Assembly (NCBI GenBank): GCA_020633205.1
Contig: JACKEB010000010.1
Span: forward strand, 434,001 to 498,000
Source: Polyangiaceae bacterium
Lineage (GTDB): Bacteria; Myxococcota_A; Polyangia; Polyangiales; Polyangiaceae
DNA: 64,000 nucleotides
Direction of reading: 5' to 3'
Shown here: positions 18,947-28,329 of the stretch, one piece after another
Layout: each line of letters starts with the position of its first letter
Position numbering within the stretch: the stretch's first letter is position 1
Made by a program: the position numbers and the translations under genes
The notes under the pieces: generated by a model
Told to the model about the DNA's origin: nothing
Seen by the model: only the letters and a program-made list of their open reading frames with translations
Database searches by the model: none

Positions 18947-19927
18947 CTAGATCAGCGAGCGGCACTCTAGGTGGTCGCTGATCACGCATATCCTCCCGGC
19001 ATCACCGGTAAACGCGATACCGGTGATGGGCGCAGACACGGAGAACTCGGTCAGCTGCTCCTGGGAGTCTGCCTTGGCGACCTCCACATGCTTGCTCCGG
19101 GCAACCGCCAGTAGCTTGCCGTCAGGCGACAGCCTCGCGAAGGCGAACAGCGGCAACTTCAACTCCTGCGCCTTGCCTTTGACTCCACCAATATGCACCG
19201 CCTGCCCGCCGCATACCGCGAGGTAACGCTTGCCATCGCGGCTGAGACCAAGCTGGACCCCGCAGTTGTTGTCGCCAAAGCTCGAGTGACCATCGCGAAG
19301 CGGCTCCCAGCGCACGAAGCCTCCCGCTTGCTCGCCGGCGATTGCGTGATGCAGCAGTGCCTCGGTGCTTTCCCAGGCCATGGCACCACCGTCGAGTCCT
19401 GGTTGGTCGCGGCGCTTGACCAGACTCGCGTCGTTGACACGCCTGACCTCGGCGCTGCCCTCGCCGACCCCTAGCAGCAGGCGACCCGAGTCACCCAGGG
19501 CGACGTCGACGTAGTCGGCAGCGAAATGTCGCATGATACTGTGAGTGCCTACGTCCAAGAGCACGACAAAGCCTTTGCCCTGGTCCGATCGGTAAGCAAC
19601 GGCGAGCACTCCGTCATCTGCTCCAACGGCCATGTCCTCGACGCGCGCGGGCTGTTCCGGACCCAGATTACTGAAGTCGAGCCGAACCAGCTTTTCCGGC
19701 TTTTTACTATCCGCAAGGAAAACTTCATGGGAAGAGTTCCGCAACGCGAGCCAGTGGTCCCCCGCGACCAGCTGCAATAGCTTGGGCTCCGCGTTCTCCT
19801 CGATCTCCGGCTTCACGGGAGGCGGAGGTCCAGGATCCACGTGCTTTTCCTCGCGGGAACAAGCAAGCAAGAGCAGCGCGATGACGAGCAACGTCCAGCT
19901 GGTGGAAGGGCAGGCTCCACGGAGCAT
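18947..19927 (-). CDS. Lipoprotein with beta-propeller-like repeats, unknown function
   Basis: 326 residues. The signal peptide ends in LLLLACSREE (lipobox Cys about 23), followed by a short Pro-rich linker. The rest consists of repeating beta-strand blocks of about 40-45 residues with WD40/propeller-like endings (GDHWLALRNSSHEVFLAD, DDGVLAVAYRSDQ, DSGRLLLGVGEG, SRDGKRYLAVCGG, SPDGKLLAVARS, TGDAGRICVISD). This suggests a six- or seven-bladed propeller. I do not recognise a specific family. It is convergent with relA/spoT. Confidence 0.75.
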   Translation of the reverse strand: MLRGACPSTSWTLLVIALLLLACSREEKHVDPGPPPPVKPEIEENAEPKLLQLVAGDHWLALRNSSHEVFLADSKKPEKLVRLDFSNLGPEQPARVEDMAVGADDGVLAVAYRSDQGKGFVVLLDVGTHSIMRHFAADYVDVALGDSGRLLLGVGEGSAEVRRVNDASLVKRRDQPGLDGGAMAWESTEALLHHAIAGEQAGGFVRWEPLRDGHSSFGDNNCGVQLGLSRDGKRYLAVCGGQAVHIGGVKGKAQELKLPLFAFARLSPDGKLLAVARSKHVEVAKADSQEQLTEFSVSAPITGIAFTGDAGRICVISDHLECRSLI

Positions 19928-19969
19928 GCGTACAGACTACCAGGCGTAGAAACGGACCTTCGAGTAACT

Positions 19970-19993
19970 CTGCTGACAGGAGGCTGTCAGCAG
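19970..19993. promoter_or_regulatory. Perfect 10-bp inverted repeat upstream of the EVE-domain gene
   Basis: CTGCTGACAG and CTGTCAGCAG are exact inverted repeats separated by GAGG. The element ends 20 bp before the EVE gene's ATG and lies between two divergent genes. It could be an operator or an mRNA leader hairpin. No poly-T follows, so it is not a terminator. Confidence 0.5.
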
Positions 19994-20013
19994 GGGGTCC
20001 GTAGAATAGCAGC

Positions 20014-20559
20014 ATGAAAACCGTCACTTCGACCCAAGCTCAGCTCTTCCCATCAATCGACACACACATCACCGCACCCCCGCTCTCTCTGGCTCCATCC
20101 GCCAAGGCATGGGTCGGCGTGGTCTCGAAGGACCATGTGATGCTTGCTCTGCAAGGTGGCTTCGCCCAGGTGTGTCGTGGCAAGCGGGCTCCCCTCGCGC
20201 GGCTCAAGCCAGGCGATCTCATCACCTACTACTCTCCCCGCACCGAGATGTTTGGCGGGGGTGAGGCGGTGCAGTCGTTCACGGCCATCGGTCGCGTCGT
20301 CGATGATCACATCTTCCCTTTTCAGATGCCCGATGGTCGCGTCCCGTTTCGTCGGCGCCTGAACTTTCTGACGATTGCTCACGAACTCCCCGTCGCGCAC
20401 GTGAACAAGCAGCTGGCATTCACTCAAGGGAATTGGGGGCTGCTGGCTCGGAGGGGCTTGTTCGAAATTAGTCACTCGGACATGCAGATCATTGCGGCAG
20501 GTTTGGGGGTGAGGGACACAACGGTGAGAGACGACACGGCGCTACAAGTCAGCGCGTGA
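20014..20559 (+). CDS. EVE-domain (UPF0310) protein
   Basis: 181 residues. From about residue 32 it matches the EVE/PUA-like fold family closely: AWVGVVSKDHVMLALQGGFAQVCRGKRAPLARLKPGDLITYYSPRTEM, then FTAIGRVVDD and the FRRRLNFL and GLFEISHSD blocks. EVE proteins are proposed to bind modified nucleobases and often occur with restriction or defence genes. Here the neighbours are a propeller lipoprotein and a lectin-like lipoprotein, with no restriction gene nearby. The first ~30 residues are an extra Ser/Thr-rich segment. Confidence 0.88.
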   Translation: MKTVTSTQAQLFPSIDTHITAPPLSLAPSAKAWVGVVSKDHVMLALQGGFAQVCRGKRAPLARLKPGDLITYYSPRTEMFGGGEAVQSFTAIGRVVDDHIFPFQMPDGRVPFRRRLNFLTIAHELPVAHVNKQLAFTQGNWGLLARRGLFEISHSDMQIIAAGLGVRDTTVRDDTALQVSA

Positions 20560-20620
20560 ACCGCAGGGAGCATCCAGCGGAGCCAACGTGTTTCCATGGG
20601 AGATCGTGTAGACTCCCCCC

Positions 20621-21640
20621 ATGCGCTCCCGAATGCTCTCGCATCCACTGGTCCTGTTGTGCGTCACCTCCCTCGTTGCCTTGTCGGGGGTCACCGCCTG
20701 TGGAGATGACGACTCCGGCGGCAGCGGTGGCAGCGGTGGAACCGGCGGCAGCGGGGGACAACAGTCCGGCGGCAGCAGCGGAGCCGCAGCAACGGGCGGA
20801 ACCAACACCAGTGGAGGCTCGCAGAGCGGCGGCAGCGGCGGCTCGACCGCAGGGAGCGGTGGTTCCGCAGGGCAGTCCGGCAGCGGTGGAACCGGCGGCA
20901 GCGGCGCAGGTCGCGGCTACTACTCGACGGATCGCAGCGAGTTCTTCGGGGCGCCTCGGTGCGCCGACCTGGAGGTCGATCTCTGCGACGACTTCGAGGC
21001 AGCCTCCCTCGACACCAACACCTGGACTGCCCGGGGCACCGTGACCTTGGACAACACCTTGGCCGCCCGAGGTAGTCAGTCGGCGCACTTCCACGCGGAA
21101 GGCAACGGCTTCGCGTACATCAGTGAAACCAAGACGTTTCCTGCAACGAACAATAGCTTCTGGGGGCGCATGTTCTTCTACATCGATGCACTCCCGGTGA
21201 CTCCCGACTACGCCCACTTCACGCTGATCGAAGGCACCGGGACAGGCGACACGTCCCGGGTTCGTGTCGGCGGCCAGTATCGCAAGTTCGGCGTTGGGAG
21301 CGACGGCGGCCCCACGGGCGACTGGACCAACATCGACAAAGATCCGACCCAGCAGAGCGCCAAAGAAGTCCCCGAAAAGGAGTGGGTCTGCATCGAGTGG
21401 CAGTACGACGGCTCGAAGGACGAAACCCACTTCTTCTGGGACGGCGTGGAGCACCCGTCCCTCGCCACCTACCCCGCTGTGCCCCACGGGGGAAACTCTG
21501 GGGCGCAGTACCTGTTGCCCGACTTCAACGAGGTGTGGGTCGGCTGGTGGATGTATCAGGGCGGCTCGACGCCCGACCACTTCGACGTGTGGATCGACGA
21601 AGTGGCCATCGACGGCGAGCGCATCGGCTGCAGCCTGTAG
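20621..21640 (+). CDS. Secreted lipoprotein with Gly/Ser linker and lectin-like C-terminal domain
   Basis: 339 residues. The signal peptide ends at a lipobox (GVTAC, about 27), followed by a ~75-residue GGSGGSGGTGG-type linker. The C-terminal ~230 residues (from GYYSTDRSEFFG) look like an all-beta jelly roll: CDDFEAASLDTNTWTARG, WGRMFFYIDALPVTPDYAHFTLIEG, KEWVCIEWQYDGSKDETHFFWDG and FDVWIDEVAIDGERIGC. The pattern resembles Cip1-like or polysaccharide-lyase-like carbohydrate-binding domains; that is inference from fold-like features only. It should be exported and anchored to a membrane. Confidence 0.75.
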   Translation: MRSRMLSHPLVLLCVTSLVALSGVTACGDDDSGGSGGSGGTGGSGGQQSGGSSGAAATGGTNTSGGSQSGGSGGSTAGSGGSAGQSGSGGTGGSGAGRGYYSTDRSEFFGAPRCADLEVDLCDDFEAASLDTNTWTARGTVTLDNTLAARGSQSAHFHAEGNGFAYISETKTFPATNNSFWGRMFFYIDALPVTPDYAHFTLIEGTGTGDTSRVRVGGQYRKFGVGSDGGPTGDWTNIDKDPTQQSAKEVPEKEWVCIEWQYDGSKDETHFFWDGVEHPSLATYPAVPHGGNSGAQYLLPDFNEVWVGWWMYQGGSTPDHFDVWIDEVAIDGERIGCSL

Positions 21641-21668
21641 CTCCGGTCGCTTCAGCAGTGCGCGCGAA

Positions 21669-24383
21669 TCAGGCGTGCCGTCGCCTGCGGAGGGCCAAGA
21701 TACTCATTGCCGCGAGGATCCACACGCCGTGGGCGGGGCCACCGCCGCTCGGGGTGCGGCAACCGCAGCCGGAGTCGCGAGTCGCGACTCCGCTACCATC
21801 GAGCATGTCACTGCCAGCGGAGCCACCTGTTGCAGGGGCGCCGGCGCCACCACCGTTACTGCTCGAGCCTCCCGAGCCGCTAGGCGTACAGTCTTCGTCA
21901 ACCTCACCGTCGCAGTCATCGTCCAAGCCGTTGCAGATCTCGTCGCTGCACCCCGCTGCTTCCGACGCAGGGCCCGAGCTGAGCAGCGTCGCGCGATACT
22001 CCAACGCATCCCAGCCCCCTTGATCGGTGAACTCCTGCAACGTCCACTCACCCTCGAAGCCTGCGCCGGTGCTCAATCCGCAGCGCCACCCGAGCACCCC
22101 GCGCCCGCACCAGTCTGCGAGGCCATCTCCGTTCACATCGGCGAGGGCAAAACTCGAGTAGTACGCTTCACCCTTCCATTCAGCATCGTCGCTCCACGCG
22201 GGGCCGTCGATTTTCTCGAAGGTGCCGTTGTGGAAGACGTGACAGCGCACGCCGGCGTTCGCGCGGATGCATAGGTCCTGTCGTCCGTCGCCGTCGATGT
22301 CGCCAACGCGCAAGGTGGAGAAGTTCGACGGGTCGGACCAGCCACTTTCGTCGGTGTAGCCAGCTACTTGGATCTCGGGGTCAAAGCCGTTGCCGTTCGA
22401 AAACGCGCAGCTGAGCGAGGTCGCGCTCTTGCCGCATAGATCTGCCTTACCGTCGCCGTTCACGTCTGCGAGGCGCAGGGTGGACCAAGCCGAGAGCTTG
22501 TCCCACCCCTGATCGTTGCTCCAAGCCGGACCATCAATCTTATCCGTAGAGAAACCAGTGTCTGCCGCGAGCCAGCACACCACGCCCGCATTCGCACGGG
22601 CACACACGTCGCTCTTCCCGTCGCCGTTCAGATCGCCCATGCGAATCGTGCCGTAGTTGCGAGCGTGGTCCCAGCCGCTGTCGTCGGAGAGCGCCGGCCC
22701 CGGGAACTGGGTCCCGAAGCTCTTGCCATCACTCAGATGACACTCGAAGCTCGTCGCTGAGCGACCGCATAGATCTTCCATCCCGTCACCGTTGACGTCG
22801 GCGAGGCGCAGCGTGGTGTAGAACTTCGGGCGGTTCCAGGAGCCCGCGTCCGCCATGCCGTCATACCAGCGCCCGCTCCCGGGTGCGTCGAGCCCTTCAG
22901 CTGAGCCCAGGGAGCACTCCACGCCGTCGTTTGAACGGGCACACAGGTCAGCGAAACCGTCTCCGTTGATGTCGCCCATGCGGAACGTGGAGAAGTTGCT
23001 CACGTCATCCCAGCCTTGAGCGTTCCCCCAGCCTGGCTTCGTCTCGGTCTTGGCCGCCCAGCCGCTGTCTTGGGCGAAGTGACACCACACCCCCGAGTAG
23101 CCACGGCCACATACATCCGCCTGGCCATCTCCGTTCACGTCAGTAGTGGAGGGAGGCGCATAGGCTCCCGGCTCGTTCTGCAGCAAGCCGACTTCGCAAA
23201 CGTCTCCTTCGTCGATCTCTCCGTTGCAGTTGTCGTCCTTGCCGTTGCAAGTCTCCGTCGCCGCGTTGCAGCAGCCGCCGCAGCCGCACTGGACGTACTC
23301 CATGAACTTCTTCCAGTCCCATCCAGCACCAGGATCGGTGTGATCGGAGCAATCGGGCGTCTCGCCGTGGCCGCGGATATGGGCGCGGTCACACGGAATA
23401 TTGTTGCGGTCGCAGATCGACTTCACGAGCTTGGCGCTCGAGCAGTACATGGCGTCGGTGAACCACTTGTTGGGATCATCGACGAACCCTTCGTGCTCGA
23501 TTCCAACAGAGTGCGTGTTGAAACACGCATCGTGGTAGGCGACGTCGTTCTCTTCTACGAGCTGCACTACCTCGCCGCCGGAAGACACCACGTAGTGCGC
23601 GCTGACTCCAGACGCGCAGTTCTTGAGCCAGCCCCAGCAGCCAGAGAAACCTCCCTGACAGGTGTGGATCACGATGTCCGTGATGTCCGAAGCACCACGA
23701 TTGGAGGCGCTGTAGTTTCCGCTGCACGCCGGGCCAACCCAATTCGCTCCACTGTAGTCCGGCTTGAGTTCTGCACTCTGTTGCCCGAGGGATTCACCGC
23801 CGGAGTAAGCACCATCGAAAACGATGCTGAGGCCGTCGCTGTCCGTGCCGCGCACCCCATCCACGGCCACGCGAACCACGCGCCTCGCAAACTCAACACC
23901 GGCGTCCGGGTTCACCTCACCTGGCCCGAATGCTTGCAGCGCGGCCTCCCACGAGCCCTGACGTTCCCGCAGGTCAGCGAGAACGAGAGCCGCGCCGTAG
24001 ATGTTGGCTTCGGCGTCATCACTCAGATCGTCCTCGCTCAGGCCCGAGAGTCGCGCTGCGCTGGTGAGGCTCTGCCGCTCGACCAGCTGCATCAAGCCGT
24101 GGCCACCCCAAGCAGACGGCTCCGAATGGCGCGTGGAAAAGCGCGTCTGCACGTAGGCAACACCCACGAGGTACTCCACGGGCACTCCGGTTTGCTCCGA
24201 CACCCGTTGGAACGACGCCACCAACGGAGACGACCCGCGCAGCGCTCGCTGCGACGCGGAGCTGCTCGGCGCTGGGCTCTCCCCCGCGCTACAGGCACCG
24301 AGCGCGCCTGCGGAGAGCAACGTGAGACTCAACCCAAATACTGCGCTGCGAGCGCGCTTCCAAGAATGCACAACCAAGGCCAT
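21669..24383 (-). CDS. Lytic transglycosylase-like / N-acetylmuramoyl-L-alanine amidase / VCBS-repeat protein with MYXO-CTERM-type tail
   Basis: 904 residues. In order: lipobox signal (GALGACSAGE, Cys 31); a transglycosylase SLT-like domain (about 50-175, VEYLVGVAYVQTRFSTRHSEPSAWGGHGLMQLVE); an amidase_2 domain (about 215-370) with candidate zinc ligands in IVIHTCQGG, SVGIEHEGF and HIRGHGETPDCSDHTDPG; a CNGKDDNCNGEIDEG metal-binding motif; seven FG-GAP/VCBS repeats (DVNGDGxADxCGR type); a second CNGLDDDCDGEVDEDC motif; and a C-terminal CGCR, hydrophobic helix and RRRR end typical of MYXO-CTERM. It should act on peptidoglycan at the cell surface. Having both a lipobox and a MYXO-CTERM-like tail is odd. 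Confidence 0.88.
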   Translation of the reverse strand: MALVVHSWKRARSAVFGLSLTLLSAGALGACSAGESPAPSSSASQRALRGSSPLVASFQRVSEQTGVPVEYLVGVAYVQTRFSTRHSEPSAWGGHGLMQLVERQSLTSAARLSGLSEDDLSDDAEANIYGAALVLADLRERQGSWEAALQAFGPGEVNPDAGVEFARRVVRVAVDGVRGTDSDGLSIVFDGAYSGGESLGQQSAELKPDYSGANWVGPACSGNYSASNRGASDITDIVIHTCQGGFSGCWGWLKNCASGVSAHYVVSSGGEVVQLVEENDVAYHDACFNTHSVGIEHEGFVDDPNKWFTDAMYCSSAKLVKSICDRNNIPCDRAHIRGHGETPDCSDHTDPGAGWDWKKFMEYVQCGCGGCCNAATETCNGKDDNCNGEIDEGDVCEVGLLQNEPGAYAPPSTTDVNGDGQADVCGRGYSGVWCHFAQDSGWAAKTETKPGWGNAQGWDDVSNFSTFRMGDINGDGFADLCARSNDGVECSLGSAEGLDAPGSGRWYDGMADAGSWNRPKFYTTLRLADVNGDGMEDLCGRSATSFECHLSDGKSFGTQFPGPALSDDSGWDHARNYGTIRMGDLNGDGKSDVCARANAGVVCWLAADTGFSTDKIDGPAWSNDQGWDKLSAWSTLRLADVNGDGKADLCGKSATSLSCAFSNGNGFDPEIQVAGYTDESGWSDPSNFSTLRVGDIDGDGRQDLCIRANAGVRCHVFHNGTFEKIDGPAWSDDAEWKGEAYYSSFALADVNGDGLADWCGRGVLGWRCGLSTGAGFEGEWTLQEFTDQGGWDALEYRATLLSSGPASEAAGCSDEICNGLDDDCDGEVDEDCTPSGSGGSSSNGGGAGAPATGGSAGSDMLDGSGVATRDSGCGCRTPSGGGPAHGVWILAAMSILALRRRRHA

Positions 24384-24613
24384 TGCCCGCCACGACTGCA
24401 GTTAGGGTGCCAAACCCGAGGAGCCGGCGCGCACTACACCCCGAACGTCGCTTGCTGCTGAGCTTGGAAGCTAGCGCCTGAGAACGGGCGAAACGGCGCA
24501 AGAATGCCCATAGCCGCTGGGTGGCCGGCCGCCTTCGCCGAGAGCGTTGTGCAAGCGCTTGTGCAAGTCGTGCAGGGATTTGTGCGCCGAGTGAATCCCC
24601 GCGGCACGAACGC

Positions 24614-27481
24614 CTATGTCTGTTCGGCCGGCCAGGTGAAATGGAATCGCGCTCCGCTGCCGAGCTCCGAGTCGACCGAGACGCGTCCCCCCGCGGCCTC
24701 CACGAGCTTCTTCACGATGGCCAGTCCAATTCCGGTGCCGTCCTCGGTGTCACCGCTCAGCGTCTGGAAGATCACCCAGATCCGCTCGTGGTGTCGTGGG
24801 TCGATGCCAGGGCCGTTGTCACTGACGGTGAAATGGACCGCCTTCCCTTCGAGTTCCGCGCTGACTTTGACCTCGGGAGCGGTTGGATTCGCGAACTTCG
24901 TGGCGTTGCTGATCAGGTTCAACAGCACTTGCTCGAGGGGCAGGCGTTGGGCGGAGATCTCGATGGCTGCGGGGACGGCCACCTCCACGTCCTTTCCCGA
25001 CGGAACCATCTCGCAAACTTCAGCGATCAGGCGGGCAACGTCCAAGCTCTGATACTCGTGGGTCTGGCGTCCTGCGCGGCTGAAATCCAGCACGCCGTTG
25101 ATCAGTCCTTCCATACGGGCCACGCGCTTCTTCATCAGCAAGAGATGTTCCTCGATCTTCTCGAAGTTGCCCTCACGTCGTTCCTCTTCGATCCACTCAG
25201 ACAGCATCGAGATCCCGCGCAGCGGCGCTTTGAGGTCGTGGCTGACCACGTAGGCGAACTGGTCAAGCTCGCGGTTCTTGCGCTCGAGCTGACGGATCAG
25301 GCGGTCGTGCTCCTCCTGCAGACGCTTCTGCGCGTCGATGTTCGTGTTGGTGCCAAACCAGCGCAGGATGCGGCCATCGGCGTTACGGAGCGGCGCGACG
25401 CGGGTAAGAAACCAGCGGTACTCCCCGTCAGCGCCTTTGAGCAGGAACTCCATCTCGAACGGTTCCCCTGTTTCGAGACAACGATTCCAGCGTGCCAGCG
25501 CCTCTTCCAACAGGCTGGGGTGGTGCAGGTCCCTCCAACCCCAACCGGCAACGTCATCGAAGGTCTTGCCGGTATACTCGTAGAAGCGGCGATTGTAGAA
25601 GTCGATGTATCCGTCCGGTAACGCAGACCAAGCAAGGGCCGGGACGTTTTCCACTACCGCCCTGAACTGCTCTTCGCTGGCACGAGCTTGTTCGAGCAGC
25701 TCCTCTCGCTCCGCTTCCGTGCGCTTCTGTTCGTCGATGTCCGTACACGTACCGAACCACTTGACGATACGCCCCCGTGAGTCCCGCACGGCGACTGCAC
25801 GAGCCAAGAACCAGTGATAGACACCGTCCCTCCGACGCCTCAGGTACTCCATCTGGAACGGCTCTCCGCTCGCGAAGCACATCTGCCACTGACGTTCGGC
25901 GTTTTCCCGGTGGTCCGGATGCAGGCTCTCAGCCCACTGCGTGGCGGCAGGGGCGTCCTCTGAGTAGCCGGTGTATTGATACCAACGCCGATTGAAGTAG
26001 TCGTGCACGCCGTTCGGCTCGGCCATCCACACCAGGTTCGGGATCGTTTCCGCAAGCAAACGATATTGGTGTTCTGAACCCTCCTCCAACCAGAAGCGCT
26101 CCACGCCGATGCTGAGCTGAGTCGCAAGGGACATCAGCGTCTCGAGCGAGCTCGGAGGCAGAGGGCGAGCCGTCCAAACCAAGAGCACGCCCACAGCGCG
26201 CTCTTCGACGGCCATTGGGAAGACTGATGCCGTGGAGATCACCGTACTCCCCAGGTGGATGCTCTCGTTGAGCAGCGGCCGACGTCGCTCCATCGAGCGC
26301 TTGAGCCAGTCCTCTAGCCCGAGCCGCTGGGGCGCCTCCGAGTTAGCACCTGGCGCTAGATGGGCCGCCTCCAGCACCAGCTCCGTTTCGGACTCGAAGG
26401 TCCAGACCGCGGCGCCCTCCGCCGCCAACCGCAAGCCGATCGCTCGGCAGCTGCTCGACAGCGCCGACTCGAGCGTCAGGGACTCCGAGAGCGCCACGCC
26501 CACGTCACCCGCCAGCGCCGCCGCCGCTTCGCTCTGCTTGCGCTCCGTTACGTCCAGTACCGTACCGATGAAGCGCAGCGGGGTGTCACTCACCACGCGA
26601 CCACTGGCGGACAGCCAGTGCATTCGCCCCGCGTGCCCGAAGGTACGGTAGTCGATGTCGTACTCGCCGCCCTTGCCGGCTTGAAGCGCCGCCTGCACCG
26701 CGGAATCGACGCGCTCTCGATCCTCCGGGTGCACGCGCTCGAGGAACCGCGCGTAGCTCACCGCAGAGTCCGCCGTGAGTCCAAAGAGCTCTCGCGTGCG
26801 AGCGTCCCAGTTGAGCACCTCAGTGGAGACGTTGTAGTCCCAAATCCCGATACCAGAGGCCAACGTGGCCAGCTGCAAGCGCTCAGCGAGGTGCTCGCTG
26901 CGCGCCCGAGCAGCTCGCTGACGCTCGTAGAGCAACGCGTTGTCCAGAGCCATGGCACAGCGACTCGCGAGCTCTTCAGCGACGCGCAACGTACCCTGGC
27001 CGTGGCGTCGGCTAGAACCCCCGTACACCAGCGTAAGCACCCCGAGCACGTTTCCGTGTGAGACCAGCGGAACACGCGCCAGTGAGTCCACACCCAACGC
27101 TTGCAAGAGCTGCAGATGCTGTACGTCACCAGCTGCTGACTCCAGAACATCGCGGGGTACTTCGATGTTGAGCGCCGAGACGCCGCTCTGGGCGACCTCG
27201 TCGGCGCTCTTCATGCACGCCGGCGCAGCGCGGCAGTGGAGCAGGAGTTCGTCTGCCAGTCGCTGAAGCCCTGGGTCGCGGTGATGCACGACGACTCGTT
27301 CGAGGGCACCGCCGTCGACCACGAGGTCAAGCACGCTCCAGTCGCCCAGGCTCGGCACCACGAGGCGTGCGATCTTGCCCAGCGTAGCGCGGAAGTCCGT
27401 CGCGCCAGCGAGCAGCGCACCTGCTTCCAGCAGCAGGTTGAACGCGTCGGGCGGCTCATCGGAGGTGCGGGGGTCAGCCAG
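24614..27481 (-). CDS. Multi-PAS/GAF sensor histidine kinase, probable CTG start
   Basis: 955 residues if started at the CTG at 27481. The first ATG/GTG in frame is the GTG at 27364, with another at 27361, but that would cut into the first GAF domain, whose usual opening (LLLEAGALLAGATDFRATLG) is encoded upstream. AAGGAG lies 7 nt before the CTG, inside the end of the upstream gene (8-bp overlap). Domains: GAF, PAS (GIGIWDYNVSTEVLNWDA), second GAF, two PAS domains (LVWMAEPNGVHDYFNRRW; LAWSALPDGYIDFYNRRF), HisKA with the phospho-His in VVSHDLKAPLRG, and HATPase (NLISNATKF, DNGPGID, GIGLAIVKK). No transmembrane segment is seen. No response regulator is adjacent. Confidence 0.9.
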   Translation of the reverse strand: MADPRTSDEPPDAFNLLLEAGALLAGATDFRATLGKIARLVVPSLGDWSVLDLVVDGGALERVVVHHRDPGLQRLADELLLHCRAAPACMKSADEVAQSGVSALNIEVPRDVLESAAGDVQHLQLLQALGVDSLARVPLVSHGNVLGVLTLVYGGSSRRHGQGTLRVAEELASRCAMALDNALLYERQRAARARSEHLAERLQLATLASGIGIWDYNVSTEVLNWDARTRELFGLTADSAVSYARFLERVHPEDRERVDSAVQAALQAGKGGEYDIDYRTFGHAGRMHWLSASGRVVSDTPLRFIGTVLDVTERKQSEAAAALAGDVGVALSESLTLESALSSSCRAIGLRLAAEGAAVWTFESETELVLEAAHLAPGANSEAPQRLGLEDWLKRSMERRRPLLNESIHLGSTVISTASVFPMAVEERAVGVLLVWTARPLPPSSLETLMSLATQLSIGVERFWLEEGSEHQYRLLAETIPNLVWMAEPNGVHDYFNRRWYQYTGYSEDAPAATQWAESLHPDHRENAERQWQMCFASGEPFQMEYLRRRRDGVYHWFLARAVAVRDSRGRIVKWFGTCTDIDEQKRTEAEREELLEQARASEEQFRAVVENVPALAWSALPDGYIDFYNRRFYEYTGKTFDDVAGWGWRDLHHPSLLEEALARWNRCLETGEPFEMEFLLKGADGEYRWFLTRVAPLRNADGRILRWFGTNTNIDAQKRLQEEHDRLIRQLERKNRELDQFAYVVSHDLKAPLRGISMLSEWIEEERREGNFEKIEEHLLLMKKRVARMEGLINGVLDFSRAGRQTHEYQSLDVARLIAEVCEMVPSGKDVEVAVPAAIEISAQRLPLEQVLLNLISNATKFANPTAPEVKVSAELEGKAVHFTVSDNGPGIDPRHHERIWVIFQTLSGDTEDGTGIGLAIVKKLVEAAGGRVSVDSELGSGARFHFTWPAEQT

Positions 27482-28109
27482 GGGACTTCTCCTTGAGGCT
27501 GTCGAGCAGCGTCATGAAGGCTTCGCGGGCTGCCTCCACGGTGTTCTTCGGCCCCGTGAGCTTCAGGAAGTAGTTCCCCGAGGATTTGGTCTGAGCGATC
27601 GCTCCAATCATCGCAAAGCCCGGCTTCGGCGGCTTGGGGGCCATCGGTCGCCCTGGCTGGTACGTCCCTTCAATGTCGAAGAGCGTGAGCTCGATCGCTC
27701 CCAGCGTTTTCTTGCTCTGCTTGCCGTCGGCGACGCTCTTGCCGAACTGCCCGGCCCAGCGCTTGAGGTTGGGGTCGGTGCCACCGCCCATGCTGGGACC
27801 GAAGTAGAAGACGCCGAGCTCTGCGTCTTCTGCGTCACCTGCTTGCTTCGGGTAGCGGTAGGCAGCGCGGCGCACGTCCCGCGCCTGGAGGGTTTCTACG
27901 ATCCAGGGACTCGGTGCCTCCCACGCGATCTTCAGCTCCACGCGTGGGGCGCCGACGCCGCTCTTGCCGGAAGTTGGAGTGGTCACTGCAGTGGCGCTTG
28001 GCGCGCTGCTCACCGCCGCTCGGTTGGTTCCCCCTTGATCGTCGGTTCGCTCACAGGAACAACACTCCAGCAGCACGATGAGCGCTACTAGGCGCCGAGG
28101 TTCGAACAT
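27474..28109 (-). CDS. Lipoprotein of unknown function
   Basis: 211 residues from the ATG at 28109, which puts a short signal peptide and lipobox (VLLECCSCERT) at the N-terminus; the frame extends upstream but without a signal. After a Ser/Thr/Ala linker come about 160 residues of a mixed alpha/beta domain (VELKIAWEAPSPW, AELGVFYFGPSMGGGTDPNLKRWAGQF, IELTLFDIEGTY, NYFLKLTGPKNTVEAAREAFMTLLDSLKE). This pattern recurs in myxobacterial lipoproteins that I know only as hypothetical. Its 3' end carries the ribosome site for the following kinase, so the two are probably co-translated. Confidence 0.72.
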   Translation of the reverse strand: MFEPRRLVALIVLLECCSCERTDDQGGTNRAAVSSAPSATAVTTPTSGKSGVGAPRVELKIAWEAPSPWIVETLQARDVRRAAYRYPKQAGDAEDAELGVFYFGPSMGGGTDPNLKRWAGQFGKSVADGKQSKKTLGAIELTLFDIEGTYQPGRPMAPKPPKPGFAMIGAIAQTKSSGNYFLKLTGPKNTVEAAREAFMTLLDSLKEKSPG

Positions 28110-28329
28110 GGGGGAGAGTCTGAAGACGCCCGCGAGTTCGGTCCAGCGCATTGCGTCGTAGGCGCTGCAAGACGCTGGCTGGGACGCACGCGCGTATGGG
28201 CAGCGGCGCAAACGCCACGCTCCCTGCAGCATGTTGCGGCCGTCTCTTGCAGGAGAGACCTGTCCCGAAATCCTAAGCGGCGTCGCTTCATTTCCTTGTG
28301 GTTAGAAGGTGAACTGGCGACGCTGGGGC

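Noticed and set aside
20549..21580. 343-codon minus-strand frame opposite the lectin-like lipoprotein
   Set aside because: No start signal or domain; the plus frame has a lipobox, linker and a beta-rich domain.
23016..24461. Long plus-strand frame opposite the amidase/VCBS gene
   Set aside because: The minus strand has signal peptide, catalytic motifs and repeats; the plus frame has none.
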